Below are positions 26,501 through 35,115 of a DNA stretch of 64,000 bases, one piece after another. A program made the position numbers and the translations under genes. Position 1 is the first letter of the stretch. The number at the start of each line of letters is the position of its first letter. The stretch comes from Chrysaora quinquecirrha (lineage: Eukaryota; Cnidaria; Scyphozoa; Semaeostomeae; Pelagiidae). A model generated the notes under the pieces. The model worked only from the letters and a program-made list of their open reading frames with translations, did no database searches and was not told the origin of the DNA. The stretch lies in assembly GCA_014526335.1 (NCBI GenBank), contig JACTAT010000021.1, positions 4,204,470-4,268,469 on the forward strand, given 5' to 3'.

Positions 26501-28787
26501 TATTTCACCTTGACTCGTTGATGGCCTCGATCCATTCATTGCATTCATCTTCATTTGTTGCAACAAATATAAACTGTCGATGATCGTCATTTTCACCACC
26601 GATAATGAAACCACACTGCAAGACAAAAAATATATACATTGCGCATCAAGGTTTTCAAGAATGGCTGCTGGATTGCATTTCATGTCAGGGTAATTTCGAA
26701 CAGATACTGTGGCCAGGTTATAGTCACTTTTCGTAAGGCAAGGGTGGCCGTGTGAGGTAAAGCAGTGGATGGGTGACTTTCCCAATGGATGACTCAACAA
26801 CTTATTAGTTGTGTAACTTCTTAGTTTTAAGCTTAAATTTCATCATGGGCCCCCTCATGATGCAGGCCCTGGACTCAGAGATCGATTCCCGTAGTTAGGT
26901 GTAGCGTCTGGGGGTTCCATCGCGCGGCGTCCACGCCATCCTTTTCTGTGTGGCGTGCATCGCTTCTGACCTCATTGGGAAGGTCCGATTGTCTTGTTTT
27001 GTTTTTATCCTGCAGATAGAGTATAATTGTAAATGTATTCTTTTTAAGATTTATCAAAATTCTTATTAAGGTTGTAGGCCTAAATTAGCTGTAATTTAGT
27101 TATAACTGTGTAAATAGCCTACGTAAAATAAATTAATGATAATTATACACATATTTTTTATAAGAAAGTTTTTTGGGAAAAACCAGTATTGAAACTTTCT
27201 TAGATATTTCATGTTTTCAGTACCAAAACTTTCTTGTGACTTTCTTAGCAAAAAATTTTGGAATACAGTATTTCTAAGAATGCACAGTTTAAGGCACTGT
27301 ATACATTGCACAAATACCGTATTTTTTCAAAGAAAATAATCAGTAGACTCGTTAAATAGCAAGATGAGCGACTGAACAGAAGAGCAAAAATAACATACAG
27401 GACATTATGAGTGAAAGTGTGAAACAGAACTTTCTTAAGTTTCAACAATCCAGTATTGAACTTTCTTAAGTTTTTAAGATGTTAAGCACTACTTTCTTAC
27501 AAACCACTTTCTTATAAAAAAACGTGTAATTATGCTCTGAGCCCAAATATTTCTTTTTTCGCCACCTTGATACGCTTTTGCTGGAAGTTCCCTTTTGGGG
27601 GCATTAGGGCACACTAACAATAAGTGGGGGCAGGGTTGGCTGCATCTTAAATTATACAAATATATTAACATTACCATAATAGATTGTTATTGAAGTTATT
27701 TCTATTGATTATACAGTTATCCCGACGTTGTGTTGTATCCTAAGCGTCATCCTCGTGTTGGGGGCAAATTCCCCCATAACCCGTAAACGCACCCCGATAT
27801 GGCTGAATAACATCGAAATTTGGAACCTACGCCCCCGAATTGACCAAGTGCAACTAGTCTTGAAAACTCCCTCACTGGGTGGTGATACTCCCACTTCCAC
27901 TATCGGACTATTAGCAGCTTTTTAAAACGGGAATACTATCAGCGCCAATATGGAGACATTAGACAAAACCTTCAGCGTCTTAGACCATCAAAAATCCTGA
28001 GACAGAAATCATTTCTATCTTTGAGAACCTTAGCGACCACAAAAAGCTGAAAGGTGAAGGTCCTTAAAACAATTTCCATACACGCTTTTTTTATAAGGAA
28101 CCTACCTCAAGGCCTAGTTCTTTAAGTTCCTTATTTTTGGGCCTCTTTTGAGGCAATGTAGTCCCAAAAGTTCCTTAATAGTTCCTTAACTTTAACTGCA
28201 CATACAGTGGTCATAACAATAAAAGAGAGACACTTGCATGTGAGCAAAGCTCGAGATTACTCAAGGAACATTTGATACATGCTTAACGTACAATTTATGT
28301 GGTTTTCGACTGCAAATGAATGGAACCGGCTTTCTAATTCTTGATTATTTGCAGTAATAAAAGCATTCAACATTGAAAAGTTCCATAATGATTTTCTCTT
28401 TAGTAGTAGAAGTTCTTTAAATTTTCGGGCCTTCTACATGTAGGTTCCTTATAAAGTGGTTCTTTATAAAAAAGCGTGTAACTACGGATAACAAATGAAT
28501 AAATAAGGTAAAACTAAACAAACAATATGACTTACTATTTTTGCGTCAGGGTATCTTCTACATACAGATCTTTCAATCAAAATAACTCCGAGTGCCTTTG
28601 ATGACGATTCATTCTCATAATAAAACAACAAATTGTAATGCAGTGCATACCATCTTCTCTGCAATCTTACACCTTGCGTTTCAGATGTTTGTTTCTTTCC
28701 ACTCTTCTTGTACAAATATCCTCTCTTAAAAGCATGATCCCTTGCTTTCGAAGCCAAAAAATTGAACTGGTCTTCGTTAAAACGCAT
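2005..28787 (-). CDS. RASGRF: RASGRF-like Ras/Rho guanine nucleotide exchange factor, 21 exons, 3' end beyond window
   Basis: RASGRF proteins load GTP on Ras through a CDC25 domain and on Rac through a DH-PH module, in response to calcium/calmodulin bound at an IQ motif. Exons (high to low): 28536-28787, 26509-26615, 25059-25206, 24100-24270, 22918-23022, 21954-22102, 21142-21221, 19797-19873, 18704-18820, 17327-17437, 15782-15899, 14224-14357, 12815-12872, 11569-11696, 10176-10327, 8093-8168, 7232-7475, 6559-6727, 3774-5115, 2800-2912, 2005-2178. Every junction is GT/AG and keeps phase, giving 4025 nt (1341 codons). Approximate residues: PH1 22-118, coiled coil 123-169, IQ 227-246, DH 258-440, PH2 460-590, REM 662-745, disordered linker 745-1230, pre-CDC25 helix with the KHWVSKH signature near 1240, CDC25 start from about 1300. 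Domain order and local alignments (ADEIKKITK-IQCYIRGWL, ILWQFIVSEEDYVQQL, AIWTSDISQ) match vertebrate RASGRF1/2 almost residue for residue. No further exon is visible in 1-2004, so the catalytic core must lie off the left edge. The promoter was not identified. Confidence 0.93.
2800..2912 (-). CDS. RASGRF: RASGRF exon 20: REM/CDC25 connecting helices
   Basis: Phase 0 to 2. DFEKDSELVEMLRAFFSDVK then KNPNTLPVVKEIVKSMER aligns with DFETNDELKCKVIGFLEEVM and the following helix. Confidence 0.9.
3774..5115 (-). CDS. RASGRF: RASGRF exon 19: giant linker exon, ends at pre-CDC25 helix
   Basis: 1342 nt, phase 2 to 0. Long polar disordered segment with acidic, Lys-rich (KKNKKDKLKEKERELK) and Ser/Pro-rich patches. 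It ends ILNIMKHWVSKHYQ, the helix just before CDC25 (VLNVLRHWVSKH in vertebrates). No PEST or cyclin box could be assigned with confidence. Confidence 0.92.
5911..6056. mobile_element. Short foldback element
   Basis: Two arms of about 59 bp are inverted near-copies (GATAGTCAC at the left, GTGACTATC at the right; shared core CATGACAAGCCTTTGATAT) with a short loop. Intronic. A transcript would form a long hairpin. Confidence 0.7.
6559..6727 (-). CDS. RASGRF: RASGRF exon 18: Ser-rich linker
   Basis: Phase 1 to 2. It encodes a serine-rich disordered stretch (RTSSIMSTSSSMSSFDDYDS) ending in RRQSRTQ. It is placed by phase and splice sites between REM and the long linker exon; the sequence itself is not family-specific. 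Confidence 0.8.
7232..7475 (-). CDS. RASGRF: RASGRF exon 17: REM (RasGEF N-terminal) domain
   Basis: Phase 0 to 1. ILYASLDRLIERLVDPRLPG then TDFTDTFLVTYRYFTTGKFV is the REM signature (IRYASVERLLERL, FLNTFLHSYRVFTT). A polar tail starts the linker. Confidence 0.93.
8093..8168 (-). CDS. RASGRF: RASGRF exon 16: linker before REM
   Basis: Phase 2 to 0. DDLRLTTDADDIKYAERMGS then NNLPQ fits the DARLHKDDTDICFSKTLNS and KVPQ stretch immediately before REM. Confidence 0.88.
9503..9920. mobile_element. MITE with 9-bp target duplication (MULE-like), copy 1
   Basis: Ends CAACCTCGTCCCCAGG and its complement. Perfect 9-bp duplication TAAGCTGCC at 9494-9502 and 9921-9929. Non-coding. Same family as 16786-17193 and 25815-26229. 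Confidence 0.82.
10176..10327 (-). CDS. RASGRF: RASGRF exon 15: acidic linker after PH2
   Basis: Phase 0 to 2. CIYSLSLEDPDEEDEDFQNE and then a polar stretch ending in LSFRTTSIK. It aligns with RASGRF only at the first residues; the acidic insert looks lineage-specific. Confidence 0.82.
10432..10505. repeat. Short minisatellite
   Basis: About four tandem copies of a unit around CTCCACTGTACTGAATAT. The GTGGAGG core resembles the larger array at 34547-34760. Confidence 0.7.
10847..11223. mobile_element. TA-flanked MITE, motif ATATTCTTA
   Basis: Ends CACTCTTTTTTT and its complement, TA on both sides. The motif ATATTCTTA/TAAGAATAT recurs at the ends and in the interior. Two 130-bp direct repeats lie on either side. 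Confidence 0.75.
11569..11696 (-). CDS. RASGRF: RASGRF exon 14: PH2 C-terminal helix
   Basis: Phase 1 to 0. HLAFTLQVQSKLVCFDVTLM then AARPTDKAIWTSDISQ. The end is nearly identical to the RQEKAAWTSDISQ helix closing PH2. Confidence 0.93.
11941..12278. mobile_element. Foldback element with GTGGTGG arms
   Basis: The arms are inverted near-copies (GATACTACGCACTACTGTGG on the left, complement near 12250-12278), each with several GTGGTGG blocks. No target duplication was resolved. Confidence 0.6.
12470..12712. repeat. Dispersed repeat family, copy 2
   Basis: Closely matches 645-895, including the TTTTTCAGCTAATTTAGGCC and GAACTGACTGAGAAGCTTGG blocks. Class unknown. Confidence 0.6.
12815..12872 (-). 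CDS. RASGRF: RASGRF exon 13: PH2, short exon
   Basis: 58 nt, phase 0 to 1. ICGKIPLKYTTLIEDVDDE corresponds to GVISLIDCTLLEEPE of the PH2 core. It was found by phase and position and is too short for ORF scans. Confidence 0.85.
14224..14357 (-). CDS. RASGRF: RASGRF exon 12: PH2, first strands
   Basis: Phase 1 to 0. REKMRHCFLFNQHLIITSRT then SDGCLRLAK aligns with ERQCFLFSKHLIICTR and GGKLHLTK. Confidence 0.92.
14774..15159. mobile_element. TA-flanked MITE, motif AAGTTGCTTA
   Basis: Ends CACTTTTTTTTAATAAGC and its complement, TA on both sides. At least eight copies of GTTGCTTA or its complement lie inside. It is the same family as 42130-42502. Confidence 0.8.
15491..15668. repeat. ATGA/ATTA/ATCA tetranucleotide microsatellite
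   Basis: Compound tetranucleotide array in the intron just before RASGRF exon 11; blocks of ATGA, ATTA and ATCA show local homogenisation. Confidence 0.9.
15782..15899 (-). CDS. RASGRF: RASGRF exon 11: DH-PH2 linker
   Basis: Phase 0 to 1. SLNVELSESESIKQTLEIER then MIDGGCDVLLDANQKFIKT matches ETENIRKNLAIERMIIEGC and ILLDTSQTFVRQG. Confidence 0.92.
16786..17193. mobile_element. MITE with 9-bp target duplication (MULE-like), copy 2
   Basis: Flanked by ATGCAATGT (16777-16785) and ATGCGATGT (17194-17202), one mismatch. Ends CAACCTCGTCCC and complement. Confidence 0.8.
17327..17437 (-). CDS. RASGRF: RASGRF exon 10: end of DH domain
   Basis: 37 codons, phase 0 at both ends. LPTYARILRELLEATPAGDS corresponds to IPRYILTLHELLAHTP, the conserved DH helix contacting the GTPase. 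It ends in EILEKLESLHN. Confidence 0.92.
18704..18820 (-). CDS. RASGRF: RASGRF exon 9: DH domain
   Basis: 39 codons, phase 0 at both ends. TLSQCKRRPKFMKLLSWYES then KPECNAQTIEQFLHYPVAL matches LAHCKQNRDFDKLL and ETFLTYPMFQ. The acceptor lies at the edge of a short tandem repeat. Confidence 0.92.
18820..18880. repeat. 21-bp tandem repeat at exon 9 acceptor
   Basis: About three units of TCTATAACAATAATAATGT. On the minus strand each unit carries a TATAGACATTAT-like sequence copying the real acceptor and first exon bases. Confidence 0.6.
19143..19594. mobile_element. Non-autonomous element with about 100-bp terminal inverted repeats
   Basis: Left arm CTTTTCAAAGAGACCTGGGT then CGGGCGCGACATTTTTCTGG; right arm is the near-identical complement. 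No clear target duplication. The ORFs inside are shadows of the arms. Confidence 0.72.
19797..19873 (-). CDS. RASGRF: RASGRF exon 8: DH domain
   Basis: Phase 1 to 0. DYLSAMVTLLPVYHDYIRNH then TNALL aligns without gaps to the LLPMLNIYQEFVRNH region. Only 18 bp separate the acceptor from a pogo-like MITE (19892-20077). Confidence 0.92.
19892..20077. mobile_element. Pogo/Tigger-like MITE
   Basis: 186 bp, TA-flanked, ends CAGTTGACATCCGCTATCTC and complement, a pattern typical of pogo-class (Tc1/mariner) MITEs. It ends 18 bp from the exon 8 acceptor. A related fragment lies at about 8371-8445. Confidence 0.8.
21142..21221 (-). CDS. RASGRF: RASGRF exon 7: DH domain
   Basis: Phase 2 to 1. DVILILHKMFLEGIKHRQKY then WPDMHL aligns with the DH helix LHQIFYQGLKARISSWP of RASGRF1. 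Confidence 0.9.
21745..21895. repeat. Dispersed repeat family, copy 3 (partial)
   Basis: Shares the GGGACCCATAGTGTAACGTC and CACCCATCCAGATGCTGA blocks with copies 1 and 2. Confidence 0.55.
21954..22102 (-). CDS. RASGRF: RASGRF exon 6: start of DH (RhoGEF) domain
   Basis: Phase 0 to 2. ILWQFIVSEEDYVQQLSTLV is the first DH helix (conserved region 1, E..YV..L), followed by FHTPFSMAADSK and SRDEIKTIF. Confidence 0.92.
22918..23022 (-). CDS. RASGRF: RASGRF exon 5: IQ calmodulin-binding motif
   Basis: 35 codons, phase 0 at both ends. IQCYIRGWLVRKRFLRL fits the IQ consensus (IQxxxRGxxxR). It continues to LMKRNR, which aligns with RKRNQ at the entry of the DH domain in vertebrate RASGRFs. Confidence 0.93.
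23134..23418 (-). CDS. Possible cassette exon in RASGRF intron 4
   Basis: 95 open codons behind a good acceptor (TTTTTCAG), beginning SISSKLLSNYAGGLNKFYGL and ending MLWEQVMIALESFKG. It would keep the frame between exons 4 and 5 only with the weaker GGT/GTATAG donor; the better AAG/GTGTAT donor gives the wrong phase. Family unknown. RASGRF homologues have nothing here. Confidence 0.3.
23494..23527. repeat. AAT trinucleotide microsatellite
   Basis: Simple (AAT)n tract in RASGRF intron 4. Confidence 0.9.
23890..24036 (-). CDS. Possible alternative terminal exon in RASGRF intron 4
   Basis: Acceptor TTTCAG, phase-compatible with exon 4, 48 open codons (ELLPADRAFDMDKKQLKIMC to GAKESNAPFGSS) and a stop. 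If used, it would yield a PH1-coiled-coil protein lacking IQ, DH and CDC25. No homology was recognised. Confidence 0.22.
   Translation of the reverse strand, partial: ELLPADRAFDMDKKQLKIMCLPKINTEYARKSFSIAGAKESNAPFGSS
24100..24270 (-). CDS. RASGRF: RASGRF exon 4: Ser-rich linker before IQ
   Basis: 57 codons, phase 0 at both ends. A serine-rich stretch (SSSRHSDSSRDSTSSN) is followed by LSDEEITEHFNADEIKKITK. The end EIKKITK aligns directly with IKKIKK just before the IQ motif of RASGRF2, so the canonical mRNA joins this exon to 22918-23022. Confidence 0.88.
25059..25206 (-). CDS. RASGRF: RASGRF exon 3: coiled coil
   Basis: Phase 2 to 0. It encodes a charged helix (NEEYKNKIKELETQITREKQ, then AKERLQRECADQWSQVARLKAE) matching the coiled coil that follows PH1 in the family. 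Confidence 0.9.
25815..26229. mobile_element. MITE with 9-bp target duplication (MULE-like), copy 3
   Basis: Perfect duplication GGGCTCAAA at 25806-25814 and 26230-26238. Ends CAACCTCGTCCCCAGG and complement. Confidence 0.83.
26509..26615 (-). CDS. RASGRF: RASGRF exon 2: second half of PH1
   Basis: Phase 0 to 2. It encodes CGFIIGGENDDHRQFIFVAT followed by NEDECNEWIEAINES. The EW-EAI pattern is the C-terminal PH helix. The exon lies 1.9 kb downstream of exon 1 across an intron holding two MITEs. Confidence 0.9.
27148..27526. mobile_element. TA-flanked MITE, motif ACTTTCTTA
   Basis: Ends CACATATTTTTTATAAG and TTATAAAAAAACGTG, TA on both sides. ACTTTCTTA is repeated throughout. Confidence 0.75.
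28081..28478. mobile_element. TA-flanked MITE, motif AGTTCCTTA
   Basis: Ends CACGCTTTTTTTATAAGG and complement, TA on both sides. AGTTCCTTA is repeated inside. Ends 58 bp downstream of the RASGRF exon 1 donor. Confidence 0.78.
28536..28787 (-). CDS. RASGRF: RASGRF exon 1: start codon and first half of PH1
   Basis: 84 codons, phase 0 at the donor (GTAAGT). It starts MRFNEDQFNFLASKARDHAF and then RGYLYKKSGKK and RRWYALHYNLLFYYENESSS, the beta strands of the N-terminal PH domain. RASGRF1/2 begin the same way (a short helix, then a GYLSK-type strand), which supports this start. Confidence 0.92.
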
Positions 28788-29090
28788 TTTCAGGATTCAT
28801 TGTATAGTCTGCAAGCCACTATGCATATAGGAACTGCATCTAGAATGAAAGGTGAAGGTGTAATGGTGTTTTAGCGCCAGTTGCTAGGATCTCAGTAGTA
28901 TGACAACTAAGAGACCTCAACCGTGGCTATGACACTATCGTGGTTGGGCTAGAACCCGAAAGTTTTAATACTACTTACAAATACTGCTACTGTTCTGAAA
29001 TTCCGACCTACGTTCTTATGAAATTAGTGCAGGTTCTTATACCATAAAAGTATTCATTTACGATGCTTATGGAGCGTAATTCCACAATTT
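28788..29090. other. Region 5' of RASGRF start codon
   Basis: No TATA box, CpG-rich patch or upstream coding exon could be assigned. It should hold the 5' UTR or an upstream intron, but nothing specific is visible. Confidence 0.4.
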
Positions 29091-29461
29091 CACTGAGCCC
29101 TAAAGCTCAGTGGAAATTTCGTTGGCTCTCTGGTCATCCAGTTTCCAGTCCAGGTTCGAATCCCATCCATTATGGTATGCCACTCGTGAAAAATCTATAC
29201 TTGTTTTCCATTCATGAGAAATATGTATAAATATGTATGGTACTGAAGAAGGCTCTACATAGCCGAAACACAAACAAGTTAAGAGGGAGGAAGGCCTTGG
29301 GCTGTATGACTTGGAGAGTGGCTCGGCAATTTCGCGCTATGGCTAAGTGGAAACGTCGTTAGCTCTCTGCTCATGCAGTCCAAGTTCGAATCCTATCTAT
29401 TGTGGTACGCTACTCATGGAAAAATTTATCCCAGTGTTCTAAATTCATGACAAATGTATAC
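29091..29461 (+). mobile_element. tRNA-like SINE copies in tandem
   Basis: Two heads with pol III boxes: A-like GCTCAGTGG (29105) with B box GGTTCGAATCC (29152-29163), and A-like TGGCTAAGTGG (29340) with AGTTCGAATCC (about 29392). The shared body (TGAAGAAGGCTCTACATAGCC) recurs at 29878-29990, after a LINE insertion. Sequence decay excludes a functional tRNA gene. Confidence 0.6.
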
Positions 29462-29877
29462 ATTTATTTCATTTACATTTCATTTTACATTCTTTTAACA
29501 GGGTAAAGCATACAGTTAAAATACTGGTTTCCAAACTGCCCTGTGAAATAATAAATTAAAAATGTCTAATCATAAAGATTTACATGCAATAAATAAAGCT
29601 GTGAATAAAAGTATATAAATAAGGAGTTGATGTTTACTTGCTGGCTTAATATGCAGCTTTGAATCGATTTAATGTTGGCGCTGTCTTGACTTCAGCGCTA
29701 AGATTGTTCCATACTCTGGCTCCTTTATAACAAAAGCACCGCTGACCAGTTGAAGTTTTTAAGAGGGAAGCTTGAGGTCTGTATTAGTGTTACGAAGCTC
29801 TCTGACGCTATTATCTGACAATCGTTCGAACAGAGTTGTAAGGTAACTGGGCGCTTCCTTATTAATCGACCTGTACA
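29462..29877 (-). pseudogene. 3' end of a non-LTR retrotransposon (reverse transcriptase C-terminus)
   Basis: On the minus strand about 29862-29650 encodes a typical RT C-terminal tail: YLTTLFERLSDNSVRELRNT, then after an in-frame stop TGQRCFCYKGARVWNNLSAE. The remainder to 29462 looks like 3' UTR. It is 5'-truncated and interrupts the second SINE copy. Clade not resolved (CR1/L2 or RTE-like). Confidence 0.65.
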
Positions 29878-29995
29878 CCATATGTATGGTGCTGAAGAAG
29901 GCTCAACATAGCCAAGCTGGAGATGGGCCTTGAGCGGTACGACTTGGAGAATTCCCGGATAATTACAAGAAATTGTGATATGCCACTTGTGGAAC
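29878..29995. mobile_element. Continuation of interrupted SINE copy
   Basis: The ATGTATGGTGCTGAAGAAGG block and the CGGTACGACTTGGAGA tail match 29219-29315, so the LINE fragment probably landed in a SINE. Confidence 0.55.
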
Positions 29996-30703
29996 AATCA
30001 TTTACGGAACTCTTTGTGAGTGACTTATGTTGCGATTGGATATTAACTCACTTAGTTTTGGCTTCTGTTCCTCTGAAACGCTATTAGGTAACACTACTAG
30101 TATCGGTATAAGGGTTTGAGCCGTAGGGTAATTCTAAGATGAGATAAAATATTAGATTATTAATTTAATTTCGATTTTCTCACATTGAAATCGTAACCCA
30201 AAATATTAGACAACCAAAAATTGAACCAACCATGTCCTATTTGATATTTTCACATTAACGACCAGAAAAGGAGGGAACTTTAAAAAATTTCCTGTCAGCA
30301 CCAGCTTTGAACAAAAACAAGAACAAAATCTTACGTTATGACGCAATACGGTGAAAATGGTACGAGAATACAGCAAAGAGAATTATGGGTTTTCAGATGT
30401 GACATTCCGAAAACATAAGCAAAAAAAATGCGTTCCAAAAACAACAAGATACCGATGTAGTGATGTAGTTATTAAAAAATCTCGTATGGAAGAATATGGA
30501 TGGAAGAATAAACAGTCCAATGTTGTCCAATAAACATCTCAAAAACACACTTTTGTTGAAGAAAAACTTGCGACACTGTCTCGCTATACAAGAAAAATTT
30601 CGCATTGCAAATGCATAATTTATTTTTGCAAGAGAGACATTAAGTTGGTACCGAACTACAATCAAAACAAAAGGAACCTTTTCCTTTTAGGATTACCCTA
30701 ATA

Positions 30704-31099
30704 CAGGTTTTTTTTATAAGAAACCTGGCTCGGGGCCTAGTTCTAAAAGTTTCTTAATTTTGGGCCCAATTTTAGTTCTAAAAGTTTCTTAACAGTTTCT
30801 TAAATAATTGAAATAAATTGCAGTAAAAACGACACAAAATCTTCTGTGGGCTACACGGGATATAGTATTGCTTACAGATGCGAGAAATCCCACGAAAGTA
30901 GCCACGCTGGTACGAGAAATCGCATTGAAATGCTTGAGAACTAATTACTACCTCCACAAATGTGAATCAGTATGTAGGAAAACGGACGCAAAAATTTCTG
31001 AAGTTTCTTGACTCCTTCCTCGTAGTTCTAAAAGTTTCTTAACTTTTTGGGTGTCTAGTTCTAGGTTTCTTATAAACCGGTTTCTTATAAAAAAACGTA
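30704..31099. mobile_element. TA-flanked MITE, motif AGTTTCTTA
   Basis: Ends CAGGTTTTTTTTATAAG and TTATAAAAAAACGTA, TA on both sides. AGTTTCTTA occurs about eight times. Confidence 0.75.
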
Positions 31100-31469
31100 T
31101 ACCCTAACACTAATATTTCCCAACAATTTGAGTTTTTCCTACTCTTTGCTAATTTTTGGATCTATTTTTGGAGGGTCAAAATAAAAAGGGGGTTTGGAAT
31201 GTGGTTGGCAAAATTTGTCAGCAAACTGCTAAAATGCAGTGAAAACAGGCCCTATAGTATTTGTAAGCGTTGGCAAGCCATAGTCTAAGCAAATAGAGTG
31301 TATAGAAGTGAAATTTCATAAGAAGAAAGTCTTGGTAAAATAAGTAAAATATATCGACACCAATGTTTATGCAAATCATAATAAGCATGGGGAGTCCTAT
31401 TAATGGTATAAGGCACTCATGCTTTAACAACAATCTGTTTCAACTTTTGAAGTATACAGTTCCACAATA

Positions 31470-31851
31470 GAGTACCATGAAAATCTATTTTTAGAATTTC
31501 TCCATTTGCGCTTCATTTTCTTAAAGAGCGTCAAAAATAATGCTTACATGTGCAAAATCAGTAAGATACATAAAACATTGGCTGAGATATGGCCATTTGA
31601 AGAAATATATTTCAATAGGAAATCAATGTATTTTTGTGCCTGGTTCTAAACTTTATGAACCAGAGCAAGAACACAGGGATTTCCTATTGAAATGCATTTC
31701 TTTGGATGGCCATATCTCAGCAAACATTTATTACTTTCAACTGATTTTCAACATTTTTTGCATTATTTTTCATGCTCTTTTGGAAAATGGAGTTCAATGG
31801 TGGAAAACAAGTCTAAAAATACATTTATGTGACGCCACAACTTTGGTACTC
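31470..31851. mobile_element. Foldback MITE, TA-flanked, ends GAGTACC
   Basis: Long inverted arms, TA on both sides. The interior matches 1077-1431 (ATAATGCTTACATGTGCAAA, GATATGGCCAT blocks). The long open frame across it is chance. Confidence 0.72.
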
Positions 31852-34110
31852 TATTTACAGTCATATAGAACAGGTATACACATTTTGCTCTTCATAAGAA
31901 ATTTCTTTATAAGAAACTATATCTAGACACTCAAAAATTTAAGAAACTTATAAGACTACTTCAAAAGAATTAAGAAAATATAAGATTCAAACTCTTTTCT
32001 TAACCGGAGTATAGTGATGAAAATGCTCGTTTCCAATCTATTTTTGACATTTCCAATTCTCTCCCCTTTTCTTATTGTTCTTTTGTTTGAAAAAACTCAT
32101 AAAGAAGGAAATTATTAAGAAACTTTTTTGAAATAATTAAGAAACCTGCGAGATTCAAACTCTTTTAAAACTTATTTCCAATCTATTTCAGACATTTCCA
32201 CTCTTACTCTCTCTAAAATTCTTATTGTTCTTTTATTACTCATTAATCATGAGTGTTCAAAGTTTCTGATTTTAATTTGTATGAGCTTAGCCCTAGTGGG
32301 GTGAAAAAAGTTTCGCAAGTAATTTTTCAAGGTCAAAGCCCTTATAGAATTGGGAACCCAGAACACTTGTAAAATTAATACCACAAGCACCAGGGCAGTG
32401 AAACTTGGCACCTGATAAATGGTTGTAACATTTTGGCATTAAATCTTCTTTCTAAAAACGAGTCTAAAAACTCAATATCTTGAGATTTTGAAAAATGTCG
32501 ACCCTGTTGGCTTTTCATCGAAAAGGTCTACAAAAAGTGTGTAAAGTTGGGATTTTCAGGTCTATAACGGGGGGGGGGTTTGATCATCTTCCGATGCCCA
32601 AAAAAGGTAATGACAGCAAATTTGTTCCAAATTCCCAAACATTTACAGGACATTAATCAGTTGGTTTTGTAGGTGCTGACATTTTGCCTATTGCATTTTT
32701 TAACCAAATAAAAAATTATATGACAATTCTTCTTATAAAATTATTGTCCTGGTCTTTAGAATGCTTGGGAGTCAGAAATTTGTGGATAAAATAAGCCTTG
32801 AAGTGTTTACACCTTACAGACTTAGGCCAAAGGTCGAGTTTGAATGGATAAGTATGGATATGATACATATGCTTTGAGACGATGCTAATCAACGTATCTT
32901 TAGAGACCCTTTATGGACGGGCATGTTCGAGATAAAATTTAGGAATTTTAACATTGCTTTGAATTCGTCGTGAAATTAACATTTCTAGAATGAATCAAAT
33001 TTGTTATTGAATAAACTGGTTATGGTTACGTGGATAGCGGATTAAATAATGATATGACCAACACAAGGAATACGACAGTGTCAGTGTTAGATTACAAATT
33101 CTCCGCACATCACAAAGACAAACCAAGATTAAAATTACCTCCCATGATTATACCTGAAAATGCTTCTGCAGTGTCTTGCCTTTCCCAGAACAGTATTTTC
33201 TCGGCTTCTAGACAATAATTCAGGTCCAGAGGCTTGGTGGAGTTCGATAAGTCCTATTTCCTTGTTTGTTTGAGCTTCATAAACTAATCAAACAACAATT
33301 GCAACTGTTTTAATCATCTTCAGTCTGTTATGGCCATTTTACGATCAGCTAGCAAACGAGACAACAAAACTTTTCAGCAAGCAAACTACTGTAAAAACAG
33401 TCAATAAAATCCGAATTTTCGTAAATCCATGCAATATAAAAGTTTATCAATCTTGCAGATTTGTATCAAGTGGTATAATATCAGAATTTTGATCCTTGAT
33501 CTGTCTGTCCTCACCTGTCAACAAGGTAAATGACAATGATTTCCTCCCCTCTGCTTCCTGTTCACCACACGTTTTAGCTGACCAAAATGAGTTTAGTTGA
33601 ATTGTTTCATTTGTCATCCTTCGTTGATTATCCTTCAATACATGTCATTATGGTTCTCTAATTGCTTCATTTTTACGCATTGTTTTCCGCTACCAGGATA
33701 TTAGAATAATCGCTTTTCAATTTCGATTAGCTTATTACGGTTGCATTAGTCAGCTAATTATCTTTGCATTCCTTCAAGAAGGTGATTGTTGTTTCTTGAG
33801 GGTCGTCTAGGGGGGGTTACATCTTCCCCTGTTCCCACCCTATTCCTATTAGAAGAAGAAAAACCCTTATCGTAAAAGAACAAAGTAGCTACAATGCCTG
33901 CCAAAAATTCCATTGAGCACTCCTGTAGTTTTTAAAAAATACGACTCCTCTTCCCTTTCTTGCGGGGAAATACAGAAAATCAACCCACTCCCCCCCCCAA
34001 AAAAAAATGTTGTTTTTTTGTATAGTCTGAGCTTTTATAAGATGCATGGCGGGTTCTCGTGGGATATTCCAAACCACAGAAAATCAACATTGTTTGTACT
34101 CTTAGCTGCC
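31852..34110. other. Intergenic, no gene seen
   Basis: Decayed fragments of the AAGTTTCTTA MITE family at about 31880-32170. Short ORFs here have no splice context or recognisable domain. A poly-C/poly-A tract lies at 33985-34010. Confidence 0.5.
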
Positions 34111-34546
34111 TAATTGCTGTCCCCCCGCTAATTAATTTCTCGAAAATTTCTAACCCCCCCGCTCTAATTAGGACCCCCGATTATTAAGTTTTCTTTAATA
34201 TTGGATGTTGATATTTTTCCTAAACTTATTTTGACGTTCTTGTTATGAAATTTCACTTGCCCACTCAATTTGTTGGTTAGAACTATTTCGATATCTCAGA
34301 TTAGCAGAAAAAGGTCCTAAAAGAACGTACCCCAAGTGTGGCAGCTCTGTCCGATGTTGATATTGCCATTTCGATAGTTTATGTATCAGAAAGTTAAAGT
34401 AGATTATTTTCATATCACAATGTAGATACTCATGACTAATGAATATGTTGATGCATTACGCATGTAATTACAATAGTTACGCATGTAATTACAATAGTAA
34501 AGCCAAATAAGGCTTACACGAATTTCACCCCGTACAGACGTGATGT

Positions 34547-34760
34547 GCAGTAAATTGGAGGATGGGCAGTACAGTGGAGGGTGCCAATACAACGTGGAGG
34601 GATATCATCAGTATAGTGGAGGGTGCCAATACAACGTGGAGGGTTATCATCATGAAAGTGGAGGATGCCAATGCAATGTGGAGGGTTATAATCAGTAACG
34701 TGGAGGGTTATCATTTGTTGCGTGGAGGAATACCATCATGAAAGTGAAGGATGCGGAGTA
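34547..34760. repeat. GTGGAGGGT minisatellite
   Basis: About eight imperfect units of 20-30 bp around CAACGTGGAGGGTTATCATC. Present in duplication unit A, absent from the same place in unit B (after about 44240). Confidence 0.8.
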
Positions 34761-35115
34761 TCGTGGAAGGTTGAAGGTTGAGGGGTGAAGTTGATACTCG
34801 TTATACAAAGGTGCGATTAGCAATAAAGGAGTTAGATACAATCATAGTAAATGATTATTGTTATAAGAAGTTCTGCCTAAATTAGATAAGAAACTTAGAG
34901 AAGTCTCTCATGCTTCGTGCACCTGCCTGCTCTACGTTTCTTCAACACAGAAAATCAAGAGTGCGCTAAATTACGTGTCATACGTGCCTACGTGCCATAT
35001 TTTCTTACGTGCACTGTCTCCATGCCAAAGCTGTGTACTATACACATATGAAGGAAAAGTTGTGCATTGAATATATCAAGAACGTTGTGTATTTTTAGAA
35101 AGGCAAGAAGAGATA

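Noticed and set aside
29091..29170. tRNA gene
   Set aside because: Pol III boxes present, but no cloverleaf can be folded and the sequence is a repeated SINE head.
31540..31926. 128-codon plus-strand ORF
   Set aside because: Lies within the arms of a foldback MITE; no domain or codon pattern.
33030..33218. 62-codon plus-strand ORF
   Set aside because: No splice context, domain or homologous copy; consistent with chance.
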